NCBI GenBank assembly: GCA_037043015.1
Contig: CM073321.1
Coordinates: 31,226,101-31,290,100 of the forward strand
DNA from: Bryum argenteum
Taxonomy: Eukaryota > Streptophyta > Bryopsida > Bryales > Bryaceae
Reading direction: 5' to 3'
DNA: 64,000 bases
The notes under the pieces are model-generated. The model saw nothing but the letters and a program-made list of their open reading frames with translations. It ran no database searches and was not told the origin of the DNA. A program made the translations under genes and the position numbers. Shown one piece after another: positions 54,590-64,000 of this stretch (within the stretch, counting starts at the first letter, position 1; each line of letters starts with the position of its first letter).

Positions 54590-55440
54590 TAAAAAGGTTG
54601 TTTGTTGGTTTGGTTACTTCAATGATTCCAAGAAGATTTTGGAGACTGTCAATATGATCAGGGCGTCAAAGATTTTGTTGGAAGCGTGTAATTTTTTTCT
54701 TTTTGTATCATTAATCAGATTACCAATGTGAATTGTAGATTGGGACATATGGAATTTCCAAGTATTCGTGTTTCGAAAAATTAAAATAATCTACAAACCT
54801 TGCCCTAACTTTAAAAGTCACAAAAAGTAAAAAGGTTCTTTGAAAAGTCATCCTACTTTTAATCTTAGCAACCTTCGTTTGAACAAAAACAAGCTCAATG
54901 ATATAAAGGGGCACGAAGAAAAAAATAGGAATGGGGATGAAAATAAAGATGAGTATCGGGACTAGAATAAAGAGAGGAACGAAGATTGGGATAAAGATGA
55001 ATACGGAGAGTAGAGTAAAGACGAGGATGGAGACGATAGCACAGATGCAGATAGGCTTGGTCAAATGCTTTATGAACACATAGCAATACAGTGATGGTAA
55101 ACATGTCTATATGTTCAAAACCTGCGTATGTTTGGTTGGAAGGAAGGCCGGATGCAGGTATTGCCAATAAAATTTTAAAAACGATAAGAAGGACTGGGGC
55201 GCTAGAAGTATTATTGGAAGCGCGTATTTTTTTACAATTGCTCTTAACAAGGGAATCATTAATTTGACATGTGGATTGTATGATATGAATTTTTAAAGTA
55301 TTCATAATCCCAATTTTTTTGGGACTAAACCTAAAAAGTAACAAAAAAGAAAAAGGTGGTTTGAAAAGTCTTTCTACTTTTCTTTCTCGGCAACCCTTAG
55401 TTGGACAAAAATAAGGATTGGGATATGGACGTCGACTTTG
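54590..55440. repeat. Diverged direct duplication (about 340-bp units, about 515-bp offset)
   Basis: 54600-54930 and 55110-55440 share an ordered series of blocks: GTTTGGTT, GGAAGCG, a TTTTTTT run, ATTAAT, GATTGTA, AAAGTA, AAAAAGG-GTTTGAAAAGTC, CTACTTTT, GGCAACC and CAAAAA. A GGGAT/AAGATGA/GGGA purine-rich run fills 54905-55060. The Ile/Phe/Pro-rich minus-strand ORFs here are translations of the purine run. Confidence 0.55.
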
Positions 55441-56322
55441 GGGATACGATTGGTAACAGATCTAAACCAGTATTAGAGCTAATGATAAGGACATGGACGA
55501 TTTCGGCGATAATGAAAAATAAATATTCCAAGATATTTATTTAGATGTGGCAATAAGGCACACTAGTGATTTTATACTATATATCTTTTTGATGCATAGT
55601 TATATACACCCAACTTAAAACTCTTCATCTCATGTTTCTTATTTCTTTTATTATTGAGCTCTATATATCTAGAGAATTTGTCTCTATTTATCATATGAAG
55701 CTCAACGTGAAATATCATAATTTGAGTATCATACAATTTTCTAACTTGATACTTGATACTTCAAACTTTATGAAACCTCATGTATGAAGTGATGGATGGA
55801 TGTATAATATGAAGTGGTATCAAGAACAAAGTGAGATTTATTTCATCAAAAAGTGCTTATTCTTACCATTACTAAAGTACTTAATTTTTTTATTATATAA
55901 TAATTGATTTAGAAACTTGGACTTTAAATTACATTTATTTTAAAATAATATCTATTATCAGTTTTGCATAATGATCAATGAATTAGGCAACTTCTTATTT
56001 GATAGAGTTACAATCTTCGAGCCTCTCAACAAATGTGTGACTTTGGACTCGAATGGGTGTATATTTGTTCCCACCTAGTCTTTGGGGTGGTCTTAGAAGG
56101 TGGTCTTGTCTCCTTTAAAGAGTGTGTGTCTCTATCTACAACCTTTAGTAGTTACCAATCCTACATGGATGTCCACATCACAAATTCTAACACATGGAGG
56201 AGAAAAGAATATTAGTTAATATTTGAAAGGAAAAAAATATAATTGAGCAATAGTAGGCAATTGTGAGGAATGCACCACAATAAGAAAAATTCTCAACTTT
56301 TAAACATTGAAAAGTGGTTTGA
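55441..56322. other. Gene-free AT-rich stretch
   Basis: No coding frame or repeat could be supported. Confidence 0.5.
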
Positions 56323-57307
56323 TTAACCCTTAAACGCCCACAATGTCGAAAAACGACATTGTGGATGTACATCCAGAAACTTTGAAGAGCCATATCTTCT
56401 TCATCCAAGGTCTGTTTTGGATGAAATCACTTGGGTTAGGTTCCAAATGAAGTCTAGTTTGTGTTGTGAAATTTGCAAGCCCATACAATAAAGTATGAAT
56501 TAATGGAATGCACTTTAGTGAAGACGGCTCTTCTATTTTATTGGATCTCCAAGCATGGGGCATGTATTACCATTGCAAGCCAATTATGTGAAATTAAAAA
56601 TAGTTTTTCATGATTTTTTTTTCATGGTCATGATCTTAAGGTGATTCTTAACAACTTTGTAGTGAGAAGTTTTTTGATCCGAATGATTTTGCTATTGGAT
56701 TTGCAATGATGTTTTGTCAACAGAAAAAGTGAGAAAATGGATGATATTTGAGGAGCTATATCTCCCTCATACACCATTGGATTTCAACTTAATTTTTTGG
56801 GATGGCCTCCAAGTAGAGTCTAGTCTAAGTGGTAGAAAACTTAACAAGATCGAAGATGTTTTGAAGATAAGGCATGAAATTAAATGCAAAGGGTCTAGTT
56901 TTGGACTATTTTTCCTTTGTAAAATGTTCAGTAGTGTTTACCATTGCATGGCTTTTATTTGAGCCAAAATTTTTTATTGATGAATTTTTGTTGGGTAAAG
57001 GACTTATTAAGATGAAGGTGAACATCTTTCTAGTGGGTGATGTTTTCATTGCAATAGGTATATTGGTAGCATTTCCACCTCAAAGTGAAAATGATGAAAT
57101 TTTGCAGTTTGTTTTTGATATTAATATGTTATGATCTCCCGATCTATAAGGCCTCATGACTCATAGTTTGGTCCACATGATCTTCGATAAGTCTATTACA
57201 AGTTTGTACGGTTGAGATCTTAATAGCTTCTCTTGATTTTCATCTATGACGATTTCTATGGAAATGTGCTTTTCTGCTAAAAATAGGCTCGGGCGTTTAG
57301 GGGTTAA
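56323..57307. mobile_element. piggyBac-like non-autonomous DNA element
   Basis: TTAA at 56323-56326 is followed by CCCTTAAACGCCC. The other end is GGGCGTTTAGGGG (57291-57303) followed by TTAA at 57304-57307. The 13-bp termini are inverted repeats matching at 12 of 13 positions. TTAA duplications with CCC-starting ends are the hallmark of the piggyBac superfamily. The 977-bp interior is AT-rich, has no transposase frame, and holds an 11-bp-arm hairpin just inside the left end plus a diverged internal duplication (about 56380-56590 versus 56740-56960). A chance TTAA in AT-rich DNA is possible, but the combined termini make that unlikely. Confidence 0.65.
56338..56364. other. Subterminal hairpin of the piggyBac-like element
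   Basis: Perfect arms CCACAATGTCG and CGACATTGTGG with an AAAAA loop, beginning inside the terminal repeat. Confidence 0.85.
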
Positions 57308-58007
57308 AGTGACGCATTAGGATCCATTTTGTAATTGAGGTTTTTATTTATAATTTTTTCTAAGCCTCATTGACATCTTCAATAGGAAGAAGGAGGGGCT
57401 TCTCCAAAATTGGAAAATTGTTATGTTTTAATATAACTCTTAACAAAGGTTCAGGGAAAGTTTAGGTGGAAAGCACCATAATTTGAGCTTTCTCATTGAG
57501 TGATGAATATAACTTTCAAGGTAAAGTGACCCTAACTATTACTTCGGAAACAAGCAGGCCCTATTTGCGACCTACCAGGGTTGGGCAGCCGAAGCGGTCG
57601 CCGCCAACTAGTTTGTGGAGTTCTGAGGTTTTGATGGTTCCACTCTGCTAGGTGATGTCGTTGAGCGAACATTTGTAGTCGCTCCGTTGTGCAGCGGTAC
57701 CGCGTGGGCGTGACGAGAGATGTTGCAAGAGTGAAGTGCTTCAGAAAGGTTCTGAAAGATACGTGATTGGGGATTTTCCAGGTGGGGCAGTCCCCCCCTT
57801 AGTCTAAGTGTTCTTTTAGGTCGTTAATTAGGGTTTGAGTAGGCCGTCGCGGCTTTGGCTTCTGTAGTTGTAAGCGAGGACTGGATTGAAGGTCTGGTGT
57901 TGTGGATCTACAAACGATTTCTGTGAGCACATTGTATCGGAGTGTGACGGGTACGTGGCGTTTGGTTGTCGAGGTGGTCGAAATTTGACTGCACGCGTCC
58001 GGGCGCG
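57308..58007 (+). promoter_or_regulatory. Probable promoter and 5' leader exon of the ZRF1-like gene
   Basis: From about 57540 the sequence becomes GC-richer (GGGTTGGGCAGCCGAAGCGG, GTCGCTCCGTTGTGCAGCGG) than the flanking AT-rich DNA, as is usual for plant promoters and 5' exons. It leads to a strong donor-like GCG/GTAAGGTTTTT at 58008. The transcription start was not identified and no TATA box is convincing. Inference from composition and position. Confidence 0.4.
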
Positions 58008-59141
58008 GTAAGGTTTTTCATGTTTTGGAAGTAATCCTTATTGAACACGTGATGATTTTGGTGTCTCACGGTGCATTTGGTTCCCAGGGGATTGTTGCAG
58101 GGTGCTGTTGCAGGCCTGCTTGCACTTTTTGGTGGTTGTTGTATAGAGTATTTTTACGTCGTTTGGTCTTGTGACGAGGTTTTCCTATGTATTCCCTTCG
58201 TGATTCTCCCCTCAGTCTTGTCTAGTCATGAAATTGGAGTTTTTTCTGTAACAGTTGAGGTTTGTGCTGCCGTTCTGAGCTGATTACGTGTGCTCGTTCA
58301 GAGTAGAGTCCTGAGATCTGGTGAAAGTATCAACAAGACCAAGGAAGACACAACATCTTTTTGTAGTGTTGCTTGTGTCTACTGAAGTTGAACGCTCAGA
58401 AGCTGAAGGTTTGAGTGTCAAGGGTTGTGAGATGTTTTGTGAAGCATAATTGGAATGTGCCTCTTACTTACATCTGGCAGGTTTTCTTCTGGCTCACATG
58501 TGGATATGATGGTTTTCTGGGAATTATTGTGATAGTTTAAGAAATGTTTTTGAGTTTCTTTACATGGCCTGTCTTCGAGGAGACTGTCGACACCCTTGTG
58601 AATGTGGTAGCCCTCTTGTGTTTTCTTCTTTGCGTACCTGGCCACGTATGCAACTCGTAGTTTTAGTGAGTTCTGCATCGACTGTTCATTACCTGTTGTC
58701 CCGTTTCTCTACTCATTTTATCAGCATTTCCACTCTGCTTCGAAATTCTTTTCAGATGCTTGTGTGAGGAGTCAATAATCCACATTAGACTACAATTTTT
58801 TTTCCATTTTAGCGGTCATGTTTTGTTTGCCAGTGGAGACATGTGCGCAATCTATTGCAGTGTTGGTTTCAGGATTAGGTTACTAGGCTGAATGATCTTA
58901 CTTGGAAATTTCTAACCCAAATGGCAGTATTGTTTAATAACCCGAAAATGGTTATGGCAACCAACTATTGGTTGAGTCTAGAATCTAGAGTCTGTCTTCT
59001 TGTTCAGAAACTTAAGTTGCATGCGAAAGGTTTCAGCAAGCTATGATGCTATGCAAACAGCTCTTATTGCCCTGGTTTGAGTTCTGTAATAGAATAGGTT
59101 CTGCTTAGTTGTGCTACTATTTTGCTACTCAATTTTTACAG
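58008..59141 (+). other. Putative 5'-UTR intron of the ZRF1-like gene
   Basis: A GTAAGG donor at 58008 and a TCAATTTTTACAG acceptor ending at 59141 bracket 1134 bp, T-rich in its second half and without coding potential. Other donor/acceptor choices exist inside (for example CCCAG at about 58087). Transcript data would be needed to fix it. Confidence 0.4.
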
Positions 59142-59250
59142 CATTTTGGTGATGCCGCCTTGCTTGTGCAGCAATTTTCGAACGTCTCAGTACTTGTTGT
59201 CAGGCAGCAAGTTTCGACAGTTTCTTACGAGAAAGGCACACTCGGCCAAG

Positions 59251-61353
59251 ATGCTGGGCCTTCAAGACCTGCTCTACATCACGTATTTTGCAGCCGATCT
59301 TCCAGAGAAGCTGCCTCAGTATGTGGCTTCAAATAGTCGATGCTACCCGCGACTTAGTTGGGAACCTGCAGGCATAAGCTTCCATGAGGCCGCTCTGCGT
59401 GCTTTAGGTTTTGATAAAGAGCCTGCGGATGTTGAAGAGATCCCTGAGAAGAAGGATAAAGGTACAGAGTTCCCTTCGGTAGATTCTTATCAATTCAAGG
59501 GGAAAAAGAAGTCAGGAGATGGACCAGAGACTCAAGACCATTATGCCCTGTTAGGGCTCAGCCACCTTAGATTTCTGGCCACTGATGATCAGATCAGGAA
59601 AAGCTATAGAGAGGCTGCCCTTAAACATCATCCCGACAAACAGGCTTCTCTCCTCCTAACAGAAGAGACGGAGGAGAAGAAGGAGGTAAAGAAAGAGGAG
59701 ATAGACCGGAAGTTTAAAGCTATACAACTAGCATATGAAGTTCTCATAGACCCTGTGAAGCGACGTGGTTACGATTCGATTGATGAATTTGATGATGAAA
59801 TTCCTAGCGATTGTGCCCCTGAGGAGTTCTTTAAAGTATTTGGGCCTGTTTTTGCACGAAATGGGCGCTGGTCTGTTATCCAGCCGGTTCCCTCACTCGG
59901 TGACAATTACACTGATATGGCCTATGTTGACGATTTTTATGATTTTTGGTGGACCTTCAAGAGCTGGAGGGAGTTTCCTCACGCCGATGATTTCGACCTC
60001 GAACAAGCTGAAAGTCGCGAGCACAAGCGCTGGATGGAGAGGCAAAACGCGAAGCTGCGCGAGAAGGCCAAGAAAGAGGAGAACGCTCGCATAAGGTTGA
60101 TGACCGAGAATGCTTACAAGAAAGACCCTAGAATCACACGCAGGAGGGAAGAGGAAAGAGCTGAAAAAGTGCGAATAAAACAGGCTAAGATTCAAGCAAG
60201 AAAGAACAAGGAAGAGGAAGTCGCACGAGCGGTAGAGGAAGAACGGTTACGGAAGGAGGAGGAAGATAAGAGAGCTGCCGAGGAGGCTTCAGCTCAGAAG
60301 AAACAGAAGGAAAAAGATAAAAAGCTATTGAGGAAGGAGAAGGCGAGGCTACGAGCAGTGACAGCTGGTGTGGTTTCCAAGGAGAGCAGTGGGGTTTCTG
60401 ATGATGAGGTGGAGAGTCTCTGCTCTTCTTTGGAGATAGCCCTCTTGCGAGGTCTTTGTGAGACATTGGAGGCTATCCCTGAGCTTGATGAACAAGCTGA
60501 TTACCTGAAAAATGTCATCAGTGGATCAGAGGTCATTGTTTCTTCAGATTCAGTTGCTCTTTCGACTCCTAGCCGAGTTCATGCCAGTGTGTCGCTGTCA
60601 ACTTCTTACGTCACTGCAACGAAGGTAGAGATGGCAAATCGGACAGACATCACCTGCGAGGGCATTGCAGAAAGGAGTAAGCAACCTACTTCTATCGTTG
60701 ATAAGAAGGAAAAGCCCTGGTCCAAGCAGGAGGTAGACCTCTTGAGAAAAGCTGTAGCTAAGTACCCTAAGGGAACTTCTCAGCGTTGGGAAGTCGTCTC
60801 CAATTACCTAGGAACAAATCGTACTGTGGACGAAATCCTGAGAGGTGTTAAGACTGTACTTTTACAGAAGCCAGATTCCTCGAAGGTTTTTGATTCATTC
60901 TTGCAAAAGAGAAAGGTAGGAAATTCCTTGATAGATTCTCCACTGTCAACAAGGGAGGCTTTAGCTGAAGATGCTCTAAATCGCGATTCAGCCAGCTCAA
61001 ACGTGGTCGGTAATGACAGTATGAGTGGTGGGAAAGGCTCGGTAGATGGCCCGAAACAGTCAAGGGTCGTCGCTAGCGCCAAGAAGGTTGAGAACGGGAC
61101 TGAATCGAGGGATGATTCTCAGAAGCCTCTTTTAATCAACGACACAGTTGTAAATGGTGGTTTAGAAGGTGACGAAGGATGGTCTGAAGCTCAGGAAGTG
61201 GCACTTGTGAAGGCTATTAAGGTTTTCTCGAAGGACACCGCCAACAGGTGGGACAGAATCGCCTCAGCTGTCCCTGGGAAGAACAGAGCTCAATGTTTCA
61301 AGAAATTTTCTGCTCTTAGAGAAAATTTCAGGAGCTCCAAAAAGGTTGAATGA
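59251..61353 (+). CDS. ZRF1: ZRF1/MPP11/GlsA-type J-protein with two SANT domains
   Basis: Uninterrupted 700-residue frame. N-terminal zuotin-type domain: LQDLLYITYFAADLPEKLPQ, RLSWEPAGISFHEAALRALG. J domain at about 96-176 with the Hsp70-activating HPD at 127-129 (KHHPDK). The zuotin homology region (RNGRWSVIQPVPSLGD, FWWTFKSWREFPHADDFDLE) and a long charged helix (about 250-370) follow. Two SANT/Myb domains lie at about 488-540 (KPWSKQEVDLLRKAVAKYP) and 642-695 (GWSEAQEVALVKAI, NRWDRIASAVPGKNRAQCFK). In eukaryotes this family works on ribosomes as an Hsp70 co-chaperone and in the nucleus at ubiquitinated histone H2A; Volvox GlsA is needed for asymmetric division. I chose the ATG at 59251 because family similarity starts right after it; an in-frame ATG at 59152 would add 33 residues. 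Length and domain order are normal. Confidence 0.95.
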   Translation: MLGLQDLLYITYFAADLPEKLPQYVASNSRCYPRLSWEPAGISFHEAALRALGFDKEPADVEEIPEKKDKGTEFPSVDSYQFKGKKKSGDGPETQDHYALLGLSHLRFLATDDQIRKSYREAALKHHPDKQASLLLTEETEEKKEVKKEEIDRKFKAIQLAYEVLIDPVKRRGYDSIDEFDDEIPSDCAPEEFFKVFGPVFARNGRWSVIQPVPSLGDNYTDMAYVDDFYDFWWTFKSWREFPHADDFDLEQAESREHKRWMERQNAKLREKAKKEENARIRLMTENAYKKDPRITRRREEERAEKVRIKQAKIQARKNKEEEVARAVEEERLRKEEEDKRAAEEASAQKKQKEKDKKLLRKEKARLRAVTAGVVSKESSGVSDDEVESLCSSLEIALLRGLCETLEAIPELDEQADYLKNVISGSEVIVSSDSVALSTPSRVHASVSLSTSYVTATKVEMANRTDITCEGIAERSKQPTSIVDKKEKPWSKQEVDLLRKAVAKYPKGTSQRWEVVSNYLGTNRTVDEILRGVKTVLLQKPDSSKVFDSFLQKRKVGNSLIDSPLSTREALAEDALNRDSASSNVVGNDSMSGGKGSVDGPKQSRVVASAKKVENGTESRDDSQKPLLINDTVVNGGLEGDEGWSEAQEVALVKAIKVFSKDTANRWDRIASAVPGKNRAQCFKKFSALRENFRSSKKVE

Positions 61354-62677
61354 CAGAGTTGCGAGGATTTTGTGCACATATATGTTTCGAAGCTTCTTGA
61401 AGCTGATTTTTCGATTGTAGGACAGGAGTTGTCGTAGAGATGAAGTGACCAGGAAGGAAACTGCATACTGTGATCATTTTCTTGCACTTTATTACATGTT
61501 GGAAACATTTTTATCCTTTTACAAAGGTGATGAAAGAGGGGCCTCGTGAGTGCTAAGTCGATCTTATTGCGGTTCATGACGATTTTTATGCAAATTGCCA
61601 TTTCCAAATTCTTTGAGTTTGATAGATGGTACATCAGTTGTAGACAACTGACCTCTGCTACGCATTTTTGTCCTGACCTTCATCAGTCTTCTAATGAATT
61701 GACTTATTGATAGGCACCAAAATGCGGAGTCTGAAGTTCTTCTAGGAAGTTTTCAGGGCTTATGGTATGCACACCTATATGCGGCACCTACCTAAAGGCG
61801 TGCACCCAAGATTCTTTCTTTCATGAAGATCTAACCTCCCTTGCATGTACCTCATATGGACATAATTAGGGTGTCCGCCTTTAGGCTACTGCTTTTAAAA
61901 TTTGTATTTAATTGTGTGTGTTTTTTTTTAAACCACAAAAATAGGGAAAGTGAGTCTTTTCCTATTCCTCATCCCTGAAAAATAGTAACCCACTCATTTC
62001 TCTTTCCAAGTAGGGTAGATGTACCTATTATTGCGCATTTAAGGATTTGGGCACGCCTATCAACCACAATTTAGGGATATTCTTGGAACTTATTACATGA
62101 AAATTAGAAAGGTATGAGTTGATTTTGTTAGTGTCTTTTCAAAATTTAATTTTGTAAATGTATGACACTTTCATGTAAGAATTCAACGATGTAGGTTTGA
62201 AGTTACTTTTGAAAAGTCAAATCACCTATGTTTGCGCACAATGTCCCTATGATTGCGCACCATATGCTTAACACTTGAGGGATGCTCCTTGACACCCATA
62301 ATTCCACCTTTCTATCAAAATGCTTGCCTCTCAATGCTTCTATCAAGTTTGTAGATGTGTTTGTGAAAGGTTCAGTCTTGAGTGCAGATTGCTAAATGCA
62401 CTACACAATATACAAAGACGCACACACTATGATCTGAATCGCAAATAAATTATGTTACCTAACTCGATCAAAAAGGGCTTCCAAAAATACATGACGATTC
62501 AAATTATATGGGACTCAAGCATAAAAAAGATCACAAGTCACACATGAATATTCATGATCAACACTAAACATAGACATCATACATTGAATGTCATGTCCAA
62601 GATTTAAGCGATTGTTGAAAATCTCTAAAACAAGAGATCATGTAATTTTCATGAGGCCACACCTTCTCACTCTTTGA
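61354..62677. other. Intergenic region between convergent genes
   Basis: It contains the 3' UTRs of the plus-strand ZRF1-like gene and the minus-strand ULP2-like gene. No further gene or repeat was seen. Confidence 0.5.
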
Positions 62678-63955
62678 TCACCTTGTCCAGTCGTCAATTC
62701 TGGACAATGAATTTGATAAGCCTTGAGAGGCGAAAGGTGTGACGAAGGTTCTCTGTCTTTTAGAGAGTACATTCGGAGATTCATTCTTTGTGGACATTGA
62801 ACCTTTGGTGCTCTTCATACACCTCTTCTTCACACCATAATCAAACTCCTTTGCAGTTGTTGACTTGTCTTTCATCTTTTTAACCTGTGCTACCTTCTCT
62901 TTCTCTTTTTTGATGAGGGCCTTTGATAATTTCTGTTCTTTTGAAATCAGTTGTTTCTCTAGTTTAGCTTCCCTTTTAAGCTTCAGTTGTTCTTCGTGAT
63001 CTCTAAACTCAAGAGATGTGACTAATTTCCGGGTTGCAATTTCCCGAGTGATGCTCATCTTTGGCTCCACAATCTTGTAATGAGGTACATCCAAAATTTT
63101 GGATAGCGATCCTATAAACATAACCACAAGTTAGTAATGTTTACAACAACAAACAATGAAAATGAGCTTTTAATTAAACCTCTTAAGAGTGTTCAAGAAA
63201 AGGTACCATTTGCAAAACTGTTGTCAAATTCCTTCTGTGATCCAAACTCTGGATGCAAACTGTTATTACATTCACTTTTTGCTTCAATTTGCTCCATCAT
63301 GATTCTTTGGATTTTCTCCCTTAAAACTGAAGCTTCAATTGGTGGAAACCAATTACTATTGAACATGTCATCTAAGTTACGGTAAATCAATTTTTGAGGT
63401 GCAGCTTCCAAGAACTTCTCAATGTAATTCAGCAAAAAGAGCCCACAATCAGTGCCATTATCCTGCAAAGGAACCTGTTGAATGAGTTAGACCCTGAGCT
63501 CGGAACATGAAATAATTCCAGACTATCTGTTTCAACACCTAAGTAGAGTATTGAAAGCTTATTTATGTACTTACTGATACTCTTTTGTGCAAGATTTGCT
63601 TTGTAATCGATGTATGGTCTTCTTTCTGACCAACTCCAACAATAGAGTGCCATTCCCAGATAAGGTATCTACAAACAAAAATATAAATTAAGGAGTTACC
63701 ATATCGTAATCAGTAAAGTAAAGTTTACAAAATTAGAACATAAAAGTAACATTTGAAATGATAGCCTTCAATTGCTATTGTAGCTAACTTATATCGCGAT
63801 GATTTCTAAAAAGATATGACTTTGCAACATACCTTTTGAGAACATCAAAGATCAAATCACTGTCATGGCCTTGATTCATTGAATCCAAGTGCACAATGAT
63901 CCGTTCTGAAAGACCCACTTGGCCAGGTTGTATGATTGCTAAACTCCAATGGAGA
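62678..63955 (-). CDS. ULP2-like: ULP2/SENP6-7-type SUMO protease, 3' exons (5' part beyond window)
   Basis: Four exons with GT-AG borders join in frame on the minus strand: 63955-63833, 63668-63575, 63474-63207 and 63111-62678. Together they give the C48 peptidase core: HWSLAIIQPG with the catalytic His, IIVHLDSM with the Asp, then VPLQDNGTDCGLFLLNYIEK with the oxyanion Gln and the nucleophile Cys. All triad residues are intact. The 145-residue C-terminal tail is Lys/Glu-rich (KLKREAKLEKQLISKEQKLS), probably coiled coil, and ends IDDWTR. ULP2-class enzymes trim SUMO chains in the nucleus. Upstream exons with the N-terminal and first half of the protease lie past position 64000. It is convergent with the ZRF1-like gene, 1.3 kb apart. 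Confidence 0.9.
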
Positions 63956-64000
63956 CTAGCAAAAACAACATAGAAGAAAAAGTTAATTATATACAAAAAT
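63956..64000 (-). other. Intron of the ULP2-like gene running off the window
   Basis: TTTTTGCTAG acceptor at 63956-63965 precedes the exon with the catalytic His; the intron's donor is outside. Confidence 0.7.

Noticed and set aside
54720..55344. Ile/Phe/Pro-rich minus-strand ORFs resembling a membrane protein
   Set aside because: They are translations of a purine-rich simple repeat on the opposite strand; no start context, splice signal or homologous pattern supports a gene.
57308..58300. Possible separate small gene upstream of ZRF1 (ORF 58071-58283)
   Set aside because: Better explained as leader exon and intron of the ZRF1-like gene; the ORF has no domain and lies within the putative intron.

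Overview
The window is nuclear DNA of a plant, most likely a seed-free land plant (bryophyte, possibly lycophyte or fern). Two host genes lie at the right end: a ZRF1/GlsA-type DnaJ-SANT protein and the last exons of a ULP2-type SUMO protease, with canonical GT-AG introns. Roughly the first 50 kb is a nested stack of Ty3/Gypsy and Ty1/copia LTR retrotransposons. The gypsy elements include both plant Tat/Athila-like elements (DGGS[G/S]VN protease, extra ORF after integrase) and chromodomain elements with strongly fungal-like RT and integrase tails, a mix known from mosses and lycophytes. The clade assignment is inference.

Layout. (A) 1-~8363, plus strand: right part of a decayed Tat-like element with Gag, zinc knuckles, protease, RT, RNase H, integrase, a post-integrase coiled-coil/zinc-finger ORF and a 3' LTR from 7778. 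(B) ~8400-15343, minus strand: a dead Tcn1-like chromovirus with 5' LTR 15066-15343, tRNA-Met-like primer site, gag, RT, RNase H, integrase and chromodomain, split in its integrase by a solo LTR (9040-10781). 15344-16724: a copia remnant, minus strand. (C) 16725-22032, plus strand: a second chromovirus with two almost identical LTRs but a wrecked interior. 22033-25794, minus strand: a decayed multi-exon gene cut off by element C. 25900-26300: 43-bp repeats. 26869-27600: kinase-like pseudogene. 30111-32265: second solo LTR of the same family as 9040-10781. (D) 33707-47885, plus strand: a complete 14.2-kb Tat-like element with LTRs, GCCTT target-site duplications, primer site, polypurine tract, gag-pol and about 5 kb of accessory coding sequence. 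It interrupts a minus-strand ORF (49870-47886 continued at 33706-33324).

50-57.3 kb is AT-rich and nearly gene-free, with a diverged direct duplication (54.6-55.4 kb) and a 977-bp element with TTAA ends and CCCT-type inverted repeats resembling piggyBac (56323-57307). 57.3-61.4 kb holds the ZRF1 gene with a probable 5'-UTR intron. 62678-63955, minus strand, is the 3' part of the ULP2-type gene.

The most notable points are: a post-integrase accessory protein shared by the two Tat-like elements; three pol stop codons in element D that all fall on Gln positions of element A; an LTR minisatellite that accounts for nearly all the length difference between the LTRs of element C; and the piggyBac-like element. 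I see no CRISPR arrays and no recognisable rRNA; I could not screen tRNAs computationally. Coordinates of intact ORFs and LTR ends with duplications are firm. Boundaries of decayed pieces are approximate.
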